From Aurantiacibacter suaedae (GTDB taxonomy: Bacteria > Pseudomonadota > Alphaproteobacteria > Sphingomonadales > Sphingomonadaceae): 64,000 bases of DNA. Made by a program: the position numbers and the translations under genes. Below are positions 54,616 to 63,765 of this stretch, piece after piece (position 1 is the first letter of the stretch; the number at the start of each line of letters is the position of its first letter). The stretch is from positions 310,001-374,000 of the forward strand of contig NZ_SKCG01000003.1 in assembly GCF_005434915.1 (NCBI RefSeq), read 5' to 3'. The notes below the pieces were generated by a model. That model worked only from the letters and a program-made list of their open reading frames with translations. It ran no database searches and had not been told where the DNA came from.

Positions 54616-55074
54616 ATGTTCGATCTGGAAGAATTCATCCCTTATCGCCTTTATCAGGCGACAGAAAAAAGCTCACAGAAGTTCCGGCAGGTCTACATCT
54701 CCGAATATGGCATCACACGCGCGGAATGGCGGGTTTTGTTCAACGTGGGGCTTTATGCGCCGATCGGTTCCGGTGAAATCGTAGAGCGCACATCGCTCGA
54801 CAAGAGTAAGATTTCCCGGGCGGTACAGCGGCTGGTAGATCGGGAATGGCTGACCCGCAGTGACCATCTTGAAGACCGCAGGCGCCACAGGCTGGAGCTT
54901 ACGAAAGAAGGAGCGCGCGTTCTCGCCGACCTTTCGGCACGCGCATCGGAACACAACCAAGCGATTATTGACCGGATCGGCCATGAAAAGGCGCGTACTC
55001 TTCTCCAGATTCTTTTTGAAATCGAAGCCATGGATTCGGCTGCCTCGCACCGTGGGGTGACAAGTTCGGACTAG
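54616..55074 (+). CDS. MarR-family transcriptional regulator
   Basis: 152 residues from the ATG at 54616; alternative in-frame ATGs at 54592 and 54526 would add 8 or 30 residues that do not fit the family. Winged HTH: GSGEIVERTSLDKSKISRAV, then the wing SDHLEDRRRHRLELT. MarR proteins usually repress a divergent catabolic operon and respond to an aromatic ligand. The palindrome upstream is its likely operator. The aldehyde dehydrogenase gene follows after 15 bases. Confidence 0.88.
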   Translation: MFDLEEFIPYRLYQATEKSSQKFRQVYISEYGITRAEWRVLFNVGLYAPIGSGEIVERTSLDKSKISRAVQRLVDREWLTRSDHLEDRRRHRLELTKEGARVLADLSARASEHNQAIIDRIGHEKARTLLQILFEIEAMDSAASHRGVTSSD

Positions 55075-55089
55075 GCAATAGCATGGGAT

Positions 55090-56520
55090 ATGGATGGCAT
55101 GACGCAAGGCGAGCAATTTCACATGTTCGTAGACGGGCAACATAAGCAGGCGGAAGAATCGCGCGAAGTGCGAGATCCCGCCACCGGTGAGGTGATCGGT
55201 CTCGCGCCGGTGGGAACGCGATCTGACCTTGACGCGGCAGTGGCCGCGGCCAAACGCGCGCAGCCGGGCTGGGCGCAGCAGTCCGACGAGGTCCGCGCGC
55301 AGGCTTGCCGCAAGCTGGCGAATATTATCGACGATCACAGTGCCGAACTCGCGCAGCTTCTGACCAAGGAACAGGGCAAGCCGCTGAAGGGGATCGGCTC
55401 GGAGTTTGAGCTGGGAGGTTGCTCGGCCTGGCTCAATGCGACAGCGCAGCTTGCGCTTCCGGTCGAGGTCATTCAGGACGATGATGCGGCAAGGGTTGAA
55501 AAGCGCTACGTTCCTCTCGGCGTTATCGGCTCGATAACACCGTGGAACTGGCCACTTCTGATCGCTATCTGGCACATCGCGCCTTCGATCCGGGCGGGCA
55601 ATACTGTGGTCATCAAGCCATCGCCTTACACCACGTTATCGACGCTCAGGATGGTCGAATTGCTCGCAGCAGCATTGCCTCAGGGCGTGCTCAATGTAGT
55701 TGCCGACGGGGAAGGGGTCGCGGAAGGGCTGACGACGCACAAGGATGTCGACAAGATCATCTTCACCGGCTCAACCGAGACGGGCAAGAAAATTATGGTA
55801 GCCGCAGCGCCAACCCTGAAGAAGCTCACGCTCGAAATGGGAGGAAACGACGCTGGTATCGTTCTGCCCGACGTCGATCCGAAGGCCGTGGCTGAAGGCA
55901 TCTTCTGGGGCGCTTTCATCAACAATGGACAGACCTGCGCTGCACTGAAGCGTTTGTATGTTCACGATGATATCTATGATGAAATTTGCTCCGAACTTGC
56001 TCAATTGGCAGAAACCATGCCGATGGGCCCCGGGCTGGACGAGAGCAACGTGCTTGGCCCTATCCAGAACGAAATGCAGTTTCAAAAGGTCACCCGCCTG
56101 GCCTCGTCATCTCCCACAGAGGGCGGGCGGGTGATCACGGGCGGGGCACCACGGGAAGGGAAGGGCTTCTTCTTCCCGATCACTCTTATTGCAGATGCTC
56201 GGGAAGGCATGGCATGTGTGGACGAGGAGCAGTTCGGCCCGCTTTTGCCGATCATTCGTTTCACCGAAGTCGATGATGCGATCCGCCAGGCAAACAGCCT
56301 CGATGTCGATCTTGCGGCTTCGGTTTGGAGCAAGGACATCGACAGAGCGCTTGCCATTGCCGAGCGCCTTGTCGCCGGTACGGTCTACATCAACAAGCAT
56401 GGCGAAGTCGCACCGCACATTCCCTTCGGCGGTGCGCGCTATTCCAGCATGGGTGTGGAATTTGGGATCGAAGGACTGAAGTCCTGCACCAATATCAAGG
56501 TGTACAATATCGCCAAATAG
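55090..56520 (+). CDS. NAD(P)-dependent aldehyde dehydrogenase
   Basis: 476 residues. Complete ALDH catalytic set: Asn in ITPWNWPL, general base Glu249 (LEMGGNDAG) and nucleophile Cys283 (NNGQTCAALKR). It oxidises an aldehyde to an acid. It is downstream of marR (15 bases), so co-regulation is likely. Possible substrates are the aldehyde from the amine-oxidase module or from the PLP phospho-lyase nearby. A hairpin follows. Confidence 0.92.
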   Translation: MDGMTQGEQFHMFVDGQHKQAEESREVRDPATGEVIGLAPVGTRSDLDAAVAAAKRAQPGWAQQSDEVRAQACRKLANIIDDHSAELAQLLTKEQGKPLKGIGSEFELGGCSAWLNATAQLALPVEVIQDDDAARVEKRYVPLGVIGSITPWNWPLLIAIWHIAPSIRAGNTVVIKPSPYTTLSTLRMVELLAAALPQGVLNVVADGEGVAEGLTTHKDVDKIIFTGSTETGKKIMVAAAPTLKKLTLEMGGNDAGIVLPDVDPKAVAEGIFWGAFINNGQTCAALKRLYVHDDIYDEICSELAQLAETMPMGPGLDESNVLGPIQNEMQFQKVTRLASSSPTEGGRVITGGAPREGKGFFFPITLIADAREGMACVDEEQFGPLLPIIRFTEVDDAIRQANSLDVDLAASVWSKDIDRALAIAERLVAGTVYINKHGEVAPHIPFGGARYSSMGVEFGIEGLKSCTNIKVYNIAK

Positions 56521-56535
56521 CCCGGCGACAGCGAC

Positions 56536-56572
56536 CGGCGGCGAGATGGGGGAGACCCTTTACTCGCCGCCG
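56536..56572. terminator. Hairpin between convergent aldehyde dehydrogenase and kinase genes
   Basis: A perfect 10-bp GC-rich stem (CGGCGGCGAG, 56536-56545, with 56563-56572) and 17-base loop, 16 bases after the ALDH stop and 19 before the kinase stop. Without a T-tract it is a modest terminator for either strand. Confidence 0.5.
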
Positions 56573-56590
56573 ATCAGCTAGAGCGATGCG

Positions 56591-57616
56591 TTATCCGCAG
56601 CTCTTGCGGTAAATCTCGCATGCGGAACACGCCTGCTCGATCAGGAAAGGTGTCAATTCGCGCGCTGTTTCCGTTTCGCGGCGGGTGGATACCCAGCCAA
56701 GATATGTGGTTCCGCGCAACATCATAAACAGCGGAAGGGCATCGACTTCGCTTTGCGGCAGCGGGCGTACCTCGCGATAGCCCGCGATCAACGCATCTCG
56801 CAGGTCCTGAAAATCCGGCTGCCGGTGATGGAAATAGAGCGTCGTGGCAATGTCGAACATATGCCAGCCGTGCCCGGCATCATCGAAATCGATCGGCTGA
56901 AGCCTGTCCCCGGCAACCATAACGTTGTCGGCGATGAGGTCGGCATGAATGAGGCCGGAGTTGTCCCCGTTGCGAGGGTGCTTGGCGAGGGCTCGCGCGC
57001 CTTCCTCCCTTGCACCGAGCATCATCTGTCTCTGCTCCTGATCGAGGTCCGGCAACTCCCAGAACCGTCCCCAGATGGGATCGGCGCCGACCAGCGCGTC
57101 GGTGTACCAGTTATGGCGTTCGAAGTCGGACGGGGTGGCCCACTCTGCGCCATGTTGGTGCAACTGGGCCATCAGGCCGCCGAGGAGGCGATAAAGCGCG
57201 GCCCGCTCGCGCGTTGGAAGGCTTCCCTCATCTTCGAGTTGGGACAAGGGCACCCCATCGACCCAGCATAGCAAATCGGCCCGGCGAACTTCCGGCACCG
57301 CAGGAGCGGAAGCCAGGGTGATCAATTCTCCCTTGGTGTTGCTTATCACCTGGGGAACCGGCAGCCCTTGCCGTTCGAGCGCTTCCATCCAGGCAACCTC
57401 GGAATTCAGGGCAGCGTCGGAGTGATAGTTTGGCCGGTGGATACGCAGGGCGAACCGGTTTCCGTCCGAATCCCGTACGGAGAATATCGCATTCTCGCGA
57501 TACTTGACCAATTCGGGAACGCCGTAAGCGCCCGGGTACTGTGCAAGAGCATTCTGAGCCAGGACGGTCAGCGATGCGATCTGTTCTGCCTGCGAGGCGT
57601 CGTAAAAGTTGGTCAT
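56591..57616 (-). CDS. APH/choline-kinase-fold phosphotransferase, possible amino-alcohol kinase
   Basis: 341 residues. The kinase fold is clear: FALRIHRPNYHS (ATP-binding Lys/Arg region), catalytic loop IHADLIADNVM and metal site PIDFDDAGHG. It belongs to the ThrB-II/hydroxylysine kinase-like branch of the APH family. It overlaps the upstream class-III PLP enzyme gene by 4 bases. That pairing is known for hydroxylysine or ethanolamine kinase plus phospho-lyase, so a small hydroxy-amine substrate is the best guess. Confidence 0.82.
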   Translation of the reverse strand: MTNFYDASQAEQIASLTVLAQNALAQYPGAYGVPELVKYRENAIFSVRDSDGNRFALRIHRPNYHSDAALNSEVAWMEALERQGLPVPQVISNTKGELITLASAPAVPEVRRADLLCWVDGVPLSQLEDEGSLPTRERAALYRLLGGLMAQLHQHGAEWATPSDFERHNWYTDALVGADPIWGRFWELPDLDQEQRQMMLGAREEGARALAKHPRNGDNSGLIHADLIADNVMVAGDRLQPIDFDDAGHGWHMFDIATTLYFHHRQPDFQDLRDALIAGYREVRPLPQSEVDALPLFMMLRGTTYLGWVSTRRETETARELTPFLIEQACSACEIYRKSCG

Positions 57617-58890
57617 TGGGCCAAAGTCTCGATGGTGCTGGAGAGGGCGTCTGCCAATAAATCGACTTCTTCTCTGCCGAGGCAGAGAGGCGGACGAATC
57701 TTCAACACGTTATCGGCAGGCCCGATCTTGCTGATAAGGATCTGCCGGTTGCGCATTTCGTTTATAATGGCCTTGGCGAGCCGGGCGTCAGGTTGTTTGT
57801 CGTCCCCCACGAGTTCGACAGCGGCGAAGAGACCCCGTCCACGGACATTTCCGGCGCAGCTGAACTTGTCAGCAACGTCGGCCAGGCGTTCCTGCAGGTA
57901 TTGTCCCACGGTTGCGGAATGATGCATCAGGTTTTCGCGCTCGATCACGTCGAGGACAGCATTGCCGGCAGCAGCGGAAACGGGGTTCCCGCCAAAGGTG
58001 TTGAAATAGAGCGCATCGCCGGTGAAGGCGTCGGCAAGCGCGCTGCTGGTAACAACCGCTCCGACCGGATGGCCGTTACCCATAGGCTTGCCCATGGTCA
58101 CGAGGTCTGGCGTTACACCTGTGCTTTGAAAACCCCACATCGCATCGCCCATCCGGCCGAAACCGGGCTGCACCTCGTCGGCGATGAACAAACCGCCGGC
58201 GTCACGAACCCTTTGTGCAACGCCCTGCACATATGCCGGTGGAACATCGAGCAGGCCTTCGGTGGAGAAGATGGTGTCGAAGATGACTGTGGCGACACCG
58301 AAGCCGGCCTCGTTCAAAGACTCGATAGCCTCGTCAACCAGGGCAAGATGGTGAGCGACCATCTCATCTTCCGAACCGTCCCAACGGTAGGGGTCCGGTA
58401 TCTTTAGCGAACGGACGAAATCCGCCATGGGTTCGGGATGAGGCAGCCCTGTGGTCAACTCGGCAAAGCCGCTCGAATTGCCATGATAGCTGAAGTCGCT
58501 GACCAGAACCCCACGGTTGCCTGAGGCATAGCGCGCAATTCTCAGCGCCAGTTCGTTGGCCTCTGTCCCGGTGCAGACGAACATGGCGCGGTCGAGCTGC
58601 GGAGACGGGAGCAAGCCTGTGAGGCGCTCGGCATATTGGAGGACGACCTCGTTGAGGTAACGGGTGTGAATGTTCAGTGTGCCCGCCTGTTTGCACAGGG
58701 CTTCGACCACATGCGGATGGCAGTGCCCGACATGCGGCACGTTGTTGTAGCAATCGAGATAGCGGGTTCCGTCCGCATCCCACATCCAGCATTCCGAGCC
58801 GCGCACCATGTGGAGAGGCCGGTCATAAAATAGCGGAGCGTTGGGACCGAACTGGCGCTCGCGACGCTCAAGGATATCTGGCGAAATCAT
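57613..58890 (-). CDS. Class-III PLP enzyme, aminotransferase or amino-alcohol phosphate phospho-lyase
   Basis: 425 residues, complete. PLP fold type I: CTGTEANELALRIAR (phosphate-binding region), ADEVQPGFGRMG (Asp for the pyridine N) and Lys268 in VTMGKPMGNGHPVGAV. The early sequence YLDCYNNVPHVGHCHPHVV is characteristic of the AGXT2L-type group, which contains ethanolamine-phosphate and 5-phosphohydroxylysine phospho-lyases, as well as aminotransferases. The linked kinase makes the lyase reading attractive. Biochemistry is unproven. Confidence 0.85.
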   Translation of the reverse strand: MISPDILERRERQFGPNAPLFYDRPLHMVRGSECWMWDADGTRYLDCYNNVPHVGHCHPHVVEALCKQAGTLNIHTRYLNEVVLQYAERLTGLLPSPQLDRAMFVCTGTEANELALRIARYASGNRGVLVSDFSYHGNSSGFAELTTGLPHPEPMADFVRSLKIPDPYRWDGSEDEMVAHHLALVDEAIESLNEAGFGVATVIFDTIFSTEGLLDVPPAYVQGVAQRVRDAGGLFIADEVQPGFGRMGDAMWGFQSTGVTPDLVTMGKPMGNGHPVGAVVTSSALADAFTGDALYFNTFGGNPVSAAAGNAVLDVIERENLMHHSATVGQYLQERLADVADKFSCAGNVRGRGLFAAVELVGDDKQPDARLAKAIINEMRNRQILISKIGPADNVLKIRPPLCLGREEVDLLADALSSTIETLAQ

Positions 58891-58992
58891 CTCGCTGCCT
58901 TCGATTGTTCTGCTGAAAAGATCCCTGACTGTCGGCCATCGAGAAATAAACCCGACGAAAGTCTAAGGAATCGTGGATCCGGCCCACGCGCA

Positions 58993-60009
58993 TCAGGCTG
59001 ACATGCCCTGAGCGGGGGCTCGGCGGTACGAATTGGGCGTCATTCCGGTCACCTTGCGAAAGGCGCGGGTGAAACTGGAACTCTCCGAGTATCCGAGCAT
59101 GAGGGCGATATCGACAATCGGGCGATCGGTTGCCAGTAACATGCGTCTGGCGCGAACCATCCGCTCTTCCAGCGCGAGCTGGCGAAAGCTCTTTCCCTCC
59201 GCCTTCAACCTGCGGAACAGTGTGGACACTGACATGCGAAGTTCTTCGGCAACGTCTGCCTCCCTGGAAAGGCCGCCGCCTAGCAGCATCTGAACTCTGC
59301 CGGTCAAATCGCATACGGTCGCCTCGTTGCGCGACGAACGCGCGAAGTGTTCGGAGATCAGTTCCGCAAGCATTGGGCGACTTGCTGGATTGCGGTGATT
59401 AAAACCTTCGCGATCATAGATCAGCCGGTTCGTCGGCTGGTCGAAGAACACATCGCAGCGGAAGTAATTCTGATAATCGGCATAGGTGCCTTGGCAGCTG
59501 TGTTCGAGGTGGACCTCGCGTGGTCTCAGTCGTCCCCCTGAAAACGCATCGACGAAGCTCGTATTGGCAGCGATTGAAAACTCTGCATCTTGGCGCCTGG
59601 TCAGTATGCTTGCATCAAGAACGCGATATTCAATCTCGGCAGTATCCCCGCAAAGCGTCAGGCGGTTGAGAGTGCCCTCCTGCATAACGTGCAGATGCTG
59701 GGTAAAGTAATTCAGCGCGTCGACCAGTGACGGGGCGCTCATGAACAATGTGCCCATCAGCCCCAGGTTGGCAGGATCCTCGATCTTCCCGATCTTCAGT
59801 CCCAAATGTTGTATGCCCGTTGCCTCTGCGGCCTGCTCGAAGAACGCTACGTAACTGGCGAGAGGCACGAAATCCTGAGCTTCGTCGACCAGAGCGAGAT
59901 CGATACCTGCGGCGTTGAGCGCAGCATCGACTTTAACATTCCGCGCGCGCAGCCAATCGACCACATGCCCGAAAAGGCTAAAGGATATGCGGGGTAGGGC
60001 AAGTGTCAC
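58993..60009 (-). CDS. AraC-family regulator (OruR/ArgR-like) 1
   Basis: 338 residues: an N-terminal arabinose-binding-type sensor domain of the OruR group, then a C-terminal double HTH with MSVSTLFRRLKAEGKSFRQL and IVDIALMLGYSESSSFTRAF. Such regulators activate catabolic genes on sensing amino acids or fatty-acid-like ligands. It lies 102 bases upstream of the PLP-enzyme gene on the same strand and is the best candidate to activate it. Confidence 0.88.
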   Translation of the reverse strand: MTLALPRISFSLFGHVVDWLRARNVKVDAALNAAGIDLALVDEAQDFVPLASYVAFFEQAAEATGIQHLGLKIGKIEDPANLGLMGTLFMSAPSLVDALNYFTQHLHVMQEGTLNRLTLCGDTAEIEYRVLDASILTRRQDAEFSIAANTSFVDAFSGGRLRPREVHLEHSCQGTYADYQNYFRCDVFFDQPTNRLIYDREGFNHRNPASRPMLAELISEHFARSSRNEATVCDLTGRVQMLLGGGLSREADVAEELRMSVSTLFRRLKAEGKSFRQLALEERMVRARRMLLATDRPIVDIALMLGYSESSSFTRAFRKVTGMTPNSYRRAPAQGMSA

Positions 60010-60027
60010 AAGCGATCGCGGTTTGGT

Positions 60028-61044
60028 TCAAATCCGGACCAGACGGGCATCATCGCCGCGCGATACACCGCGAAGGTAAGCCTGAGGGGGAATGCCCATA
60101 CAGCGCGAAAAGGCCCGACTGAAAGTGCTGTGTTCAGAATAGCCGAGCCGCAAGGCGATTTCCGAAATCGATACCGAGCTTTGACGGGTAATTTCCAGCA
60201 CGGCCTGGCGGATTCGGCATTCATCGACAATCGCCTGGAAACTTGTGTTGTCGGCTGCCAATCGCCGTCGCAAGGTTCGATCCGAAAGCCCTAACTCCGC
60301 AGCAACGACCGATTGACACACTCTGCTACGCCCCAGGCGACTGTAAACAGTTGCGCGCACCTTATCCTCTATCGGCTTGGCTCGGCGCTTTTCCTTCAGC
60401 GATGTGGCGAGGCCGGAAAGCTTTGGAGGCTCGAACGGCCTGCCCGGTCTCATGGGAAGGGCAAGACACCTCGCCGGAAAGCGAATCATGTTGGACTCAG
60501 CACCGGGATGGCACGTAAGACCGGATGCGCGTTCAAGTTGCTCGGCCAGCGTTCGGTCGGGCGTTTCGAGGAATATCTCTGCCTCATTTTGGGGGAAGTC
60601 ACAGGCGCTGAACATGATACGCGCCTTGATGGCCAGCGTATAGATTGCGTCCTGGTGTCGCGGCCAGATGGTGGGGTCGAGGATGCGATATGACAGGGCA
60701 ACAAACTCACCCTCATCGATAAGCCTTAACTCCGTCAGATCCTGCAGCAGATCGAAGTAGGTGCACATCTGCCGAAGCGCGGCCCCCAGCGTCTGGGCAG
60801 AGCCCACCGCTCTGCCGATATCGCCGTAGTGCGGGAGATCGACAGCTTCTCCGACCTTCCATCCCAGCGCTTGTACTCCCGCCGAGCCGGAGATGGCTTC
60901 GAGGGTGCCCACGAAATCGACCAGCGCCATGGTTTCGCCGAAATCAACTACTGGTGAGGTGGGGCAGCTCTCAACGAAATCGCAGTCTGCAAACACCTGC
61001 TGCCAACCGTGGAGAGCGGAGCGGAGGACTTGCGGCTGATTCAT
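60028..61044 (-). CDS. AraC-family regulator (OruR/ArgR-like) 2
   Basis: 338 residues, the same architecture and length as its neighbour but well diverged. HTH part: LGLSDRTLRRRLAADNTSFQ and ISEIALRLGYSEHSTFSRAF. The start at 61044 is where homology begins; longer frames carry low-quality N-terminal sequence. It ends 18 bases before the start of regulator 1, so the two may be co-transcribed and may have arisen by duplication. Confidence 0.87.
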   Translation of the reverse strand: MNQPQVLRSALHGWQQVFADCDFVESCPTSPVVDFGETMALVDFVGTLEAISGSAGVQALGWKVGEAVDLPHYGDIGRAVGSAQTLGAALRQMCTYFDLLQDLTELRLIDEGEFVALSYRILDPTIWPRHQDAIYTLAIKARIMFSACDFPQNEAEIFLETPDRTLAEQLERASGLTCHPGAESNMIRFPARCLALPMRPGRPFEPPKLSGLATSLKEKRRAKPIEDKVRATVYSRLGRSRVCQSVVAAELGLSDRTLRRRLAADNTSFQAIVDECRIRQAVLEITRQSSVSISEIALRLGYSEHSTFSRAFSRCMGIPPQAYLRGVSRGDDARLVRI

Positions 61045-61251
61045 TCGATATCGAACCCCTTTCTGTATGTAACAGATTAGAGGCTGGATCACCGTTGTAT
61101 AGACATATTCCGTCAGTAATTGACACTTTATGTCAGCAAAGCGGTTTGGGGAGGAAGTGGCTTTTCTTGGCGAAAGCAGCCAACTGGCGTTTCCCCTCAG
61201 CATCGAGCGAGAGAAAAATCTCGCTACTCATGTCGTAACAGATGGCGCTAC

Positions 61252-62049
61252 TCAGGGCATGAGCGCGCTGTTCTCGGGGATTAGCGCGCCGCCATCGACG
61301 ACAATGGTCTGCCCCGTCACGAAGGCAGCCTGGTCCGAGGCGAGGTAGAGCATGGCATAGGCGATATCTTCTGGAGCACCCAATCGCTTGAGCGGTATCG
61401 AAGCTGCCATCTCGCGCGCCTGCTGTTCGTCACCAAGAGCGCCCATCGCTTCGGTAGCAATAAGGCCAGGTTCGACCCCGTTCACTGTGATCGAATCCTT
61501 GGCGAGTTCCATGGCCGCCGCGCGGATAAAGCCGTTCAGGCCCGATTTCGATGCGGCATAATGCGCAAGCCGAGGAAGCGCGACCCGCGGGCCCGTAACC
61601 GACGAGGTAAACAGCATACGGGGCGAAGGAGCTTTTCGCAGGTGCGGTAGCGCAGCCTGAGTCAGCCAGAAAGCCGACATAAGATTGACCGACATCACCT
61701 CTTGAAGCTGCTCAAGCGTAATTGCCTCGATTTCGATTTGCGGAAAAATTCCTGCGTTGTGAACGAGAATGTCTAGCTTGCCATATTCGCTCGCGGCCTG
61801 TGTGACTGCCGCAATGCAGGCGCTCTGGCTCGCAAGATCGGCGGAGATCAGGCTGGCGCGCCCGCCACGAGCGACGATCGCGCTCTGCGTTTCTTTTCCG
61901 GCTTCTTCGCCCCGGGTCACGATAACTACATCCGCACCCGCATCGGCGAACACCAAGGCGATTGCGCGCCCGATACCTCTTCCTGCGCCCGTAACAACAG
62001 CTACGCGGTCGGTAAGAGTGAATGGCTTATGATTTCGTTCGATAGTCAT
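61252..62049 (-). CDS. Short-chain dehydrogenase/reductase
   Basis: 265 residues, classical SDR: TGAGRGIGRAIAL, HNAGIF (in place of NNAG), catalytic Ser in FTSSVTGPR and YAASK, with the end GQTIVVDGGALIP. NAD(P)-dependent alcohol or ketone oxidoreductase, substrate unknown. The gap from regulator 2 holds about 200 bases with no visible gene. It is divergent from the MFS gene across 138 bases. Confidence 0.88.
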   Translation of the reverse strand: MTIERNHKPFTLTDRVAVVTGAGRGIGRAIALVFADAGADVVIVTRGEEAGKETQSAIVARGGRASLISADLASQSACIAAVTQAASEYGKLDILVHNAGIFPQIEIEAITLEQLQEVMSVNLMSAFWLTQAALPHLRKAPSPRMLFTSSVTGPRVALPRLAHYAASKSGLNGFIRAAAMELAKDSITVNGVEPGLIATEAMGALGDEQQAREMAASIPLKRLGAPEDIAYAMLYLASDQAAFVTGQTIVVDGGALIPENSALMP

Positions 62050-62187
62050 CGCACGCAACCATCGTGTTTTTGCCGGTGATGCCAATGGCCGATTCGGCCA
62101 AGTTCTCTATCCCGGAATCGATAGGTTGCCGTGAATTAAGCGTGCGCCAGCAAGGCAATCGTTCAATTTAGGTGGGGTCAGTAGTCT

Positions 62188-63375
62188 ATGCAGCGTAAAT
62201 CTTCGAAAGAGGCTGATTCAACCGTAGCGGCGATCATTCTTGGCACGATTGGCGTGCTGAGTTTTATCGTGCAACCGGGCCTCGTTCAGGGATTTGTCAC
62301 TGAATATGGTTCGACCGAAGCTGTGGCGAATGGATTGGCCTTCGCCGAGATGCTTGGCATCGCTTCCTCTACGATCTTGGCGGCTTTGATTTCAGACCGG
62401 TTCAGCTGGCGATTGCAGGCCAGTCTGGCGCTGGTCATCGCAGCCGCGGGATATGCCCTGTCGGGCCTCGCATCTGGCGGAGATATGCTCTCGATAGCCC
62501 GGTTCATCGCCGGGTTCGGTTCGGGTATCGTAATCTCCATCAGCTTCGTCGTTGTTGGGGCCACCGCGCGAGCGGAGCGCAACCTCGCGCTCTATCTTGT
62601 GCTTCTGCTTACCTATGGTGCGCTTGGCCTATGGGCCATGCCAACCATCCTCGATACCGTCGGGCTCGATGCGGTTTTCTACGGCTGGGCCGTTATGTGC
62701 TTGGCGGCCATCGCGGCTGCCTTGCAATTGCCGGCCCACGCATCGAGTGGCGGCCAGAGCGATGGTCTTCAGACCGAAATGTCCTCCGCCCGAGCGCCAT
62801 GGTTGGCCATCATTCTCACCCTTGCAGGCATACTGGTCTACAATGTCTCGGTGGGTGTGGCCTGGGCCAATCTGTTCCTGATCGGCATTGATGCCGGGCT
62901 TGATGAGCAGCCAATCGCCGATGCGTTGCTCATTTGCCAATTCACGGCCGTCGGCGGGGCGCTGGGTGCGGTTTGGTTCTCGGAACGCGTTGGCAATTTC
63001 TGGCCGGTTCTAGTCGGGCTGCTGGGTGGGGCGGGAGCGATTGCGCTCACCCTTGGGCAGCCCGACTACGCGGCGTTCCTCGTTGCACTCATCGCGTTCA
63101 ACACGCTGTGGAACTTCGCCATGCCGTTTATTCTTGGCCTCGCCGCCAGTCTGACGCCTTCGGGGCGATTGATGTCGACGGCCATAGCATTTCAAATGCT
63201 TGGTCTTGCCTTTGGTCCGCTTGCCGCAAGTGAGCTGCTCGGTGAAACATCCAGCTTCGAGCCGGTAAAGGCGCTTTCGATAGCTACGATGCTCATTCCT
63301 CTAGCGCTATTGGCCTGGCCTCTTTTGCGCCGTGGGCGTCCCGCTGACGAAGGTGGGGCTCAGTTTGCGAAGTGA
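62188..63375 (+). CDS. MFS transporter
   Basis: 395 residues with about 12 hydrophobic segments, e.g. AAIILGTIGVLSFIVQPGLV and GGALGAVWFSERVGNFWPVL. The short loop after segment 2 carries SDRFSWR. The substrate is unknown. A GGTGGGG stretch precedes the ATG. Together with the SDR and TonB receptor it could belong to the uptake side of the catabolic cluster. Confidence 0.85.
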   Translation: MQRKSSKEADSTVAAIILGTIGVLSFIVQPGLVQGFVTEYGSTEAVANGLAFAEMLGIASSTILAALISDRFSWRLQASLALVIAAAGYALSGLASGGDMLSIARFIAGFGSGIVISISFVVVGATARAERNLALYLVLLLTYGALGLWAMPTILDTVGLDAVFYGWAVMCLAAIAAALQLPAHASSGGQSDGLQTEMSSARAPWLAIILTLAGILVYNVSVGVAWANLFLIGIDAGLDEQPIADALLICQFTAVGGALGAVWFSERVGNFWPVLVGLLGGAGAIALTLGQPDYAAFLVALIAFNTLWNFAMPFILGLAASLTPSGRLMSTAIAFQMLGLAFGPLAASELLGETSSFEPVKALSIATMLIPLALLAWPLLRRGRPADEGGAQFAK

Positions 63376-63765
63376 GCTACTCGCGTTGGCAGAGAATCCC
63401 GGCATGACCTCAAGTGTCTTTGGGTGTCCGATCAGAGAAGGCGGGGTGTTGAAGCAAGTCAGGTTGTAGCCTGTCTCCGTCGCCTTCATCGCTGAACCGG
63501 CAGCTCCTTCTCGCAAGAAGAATGCTGAGCACATTCCAGTATTCGGCGTAATTTTCGAAATAGACGAAACTTTGTCCGCTTTCGCAAAGCAGAAGGCGTT
63601 GGTGCGGGCATCCTAATTCCTGCGTCAGACCCGCTGTAACCGACAATAGATCGGGCGGTGACGCGTGCCCAAATTAGCAGGAGGGCGCCGCAGAGTTGGT
63701 TCAGGGGCCATCAGTTCAGGGTTTGGGCGTACCCGTGGTGAGGCCACTCAGGAATGGGGTGCGAA
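63376..63765. other. 390-base intergenic region
   Basis: Short open frames exist on both strands but show no family features or ribosome sites. I see no RNA or repeat. It probably holds the promoter of the TonB receptor. Confidence 0.5.

Noticed and set aside
63410-63646. 78-codon minus-strand frame after the MFS gene
   Set aside because: No ribosome site, no recognisable domain, composition not coding-like.
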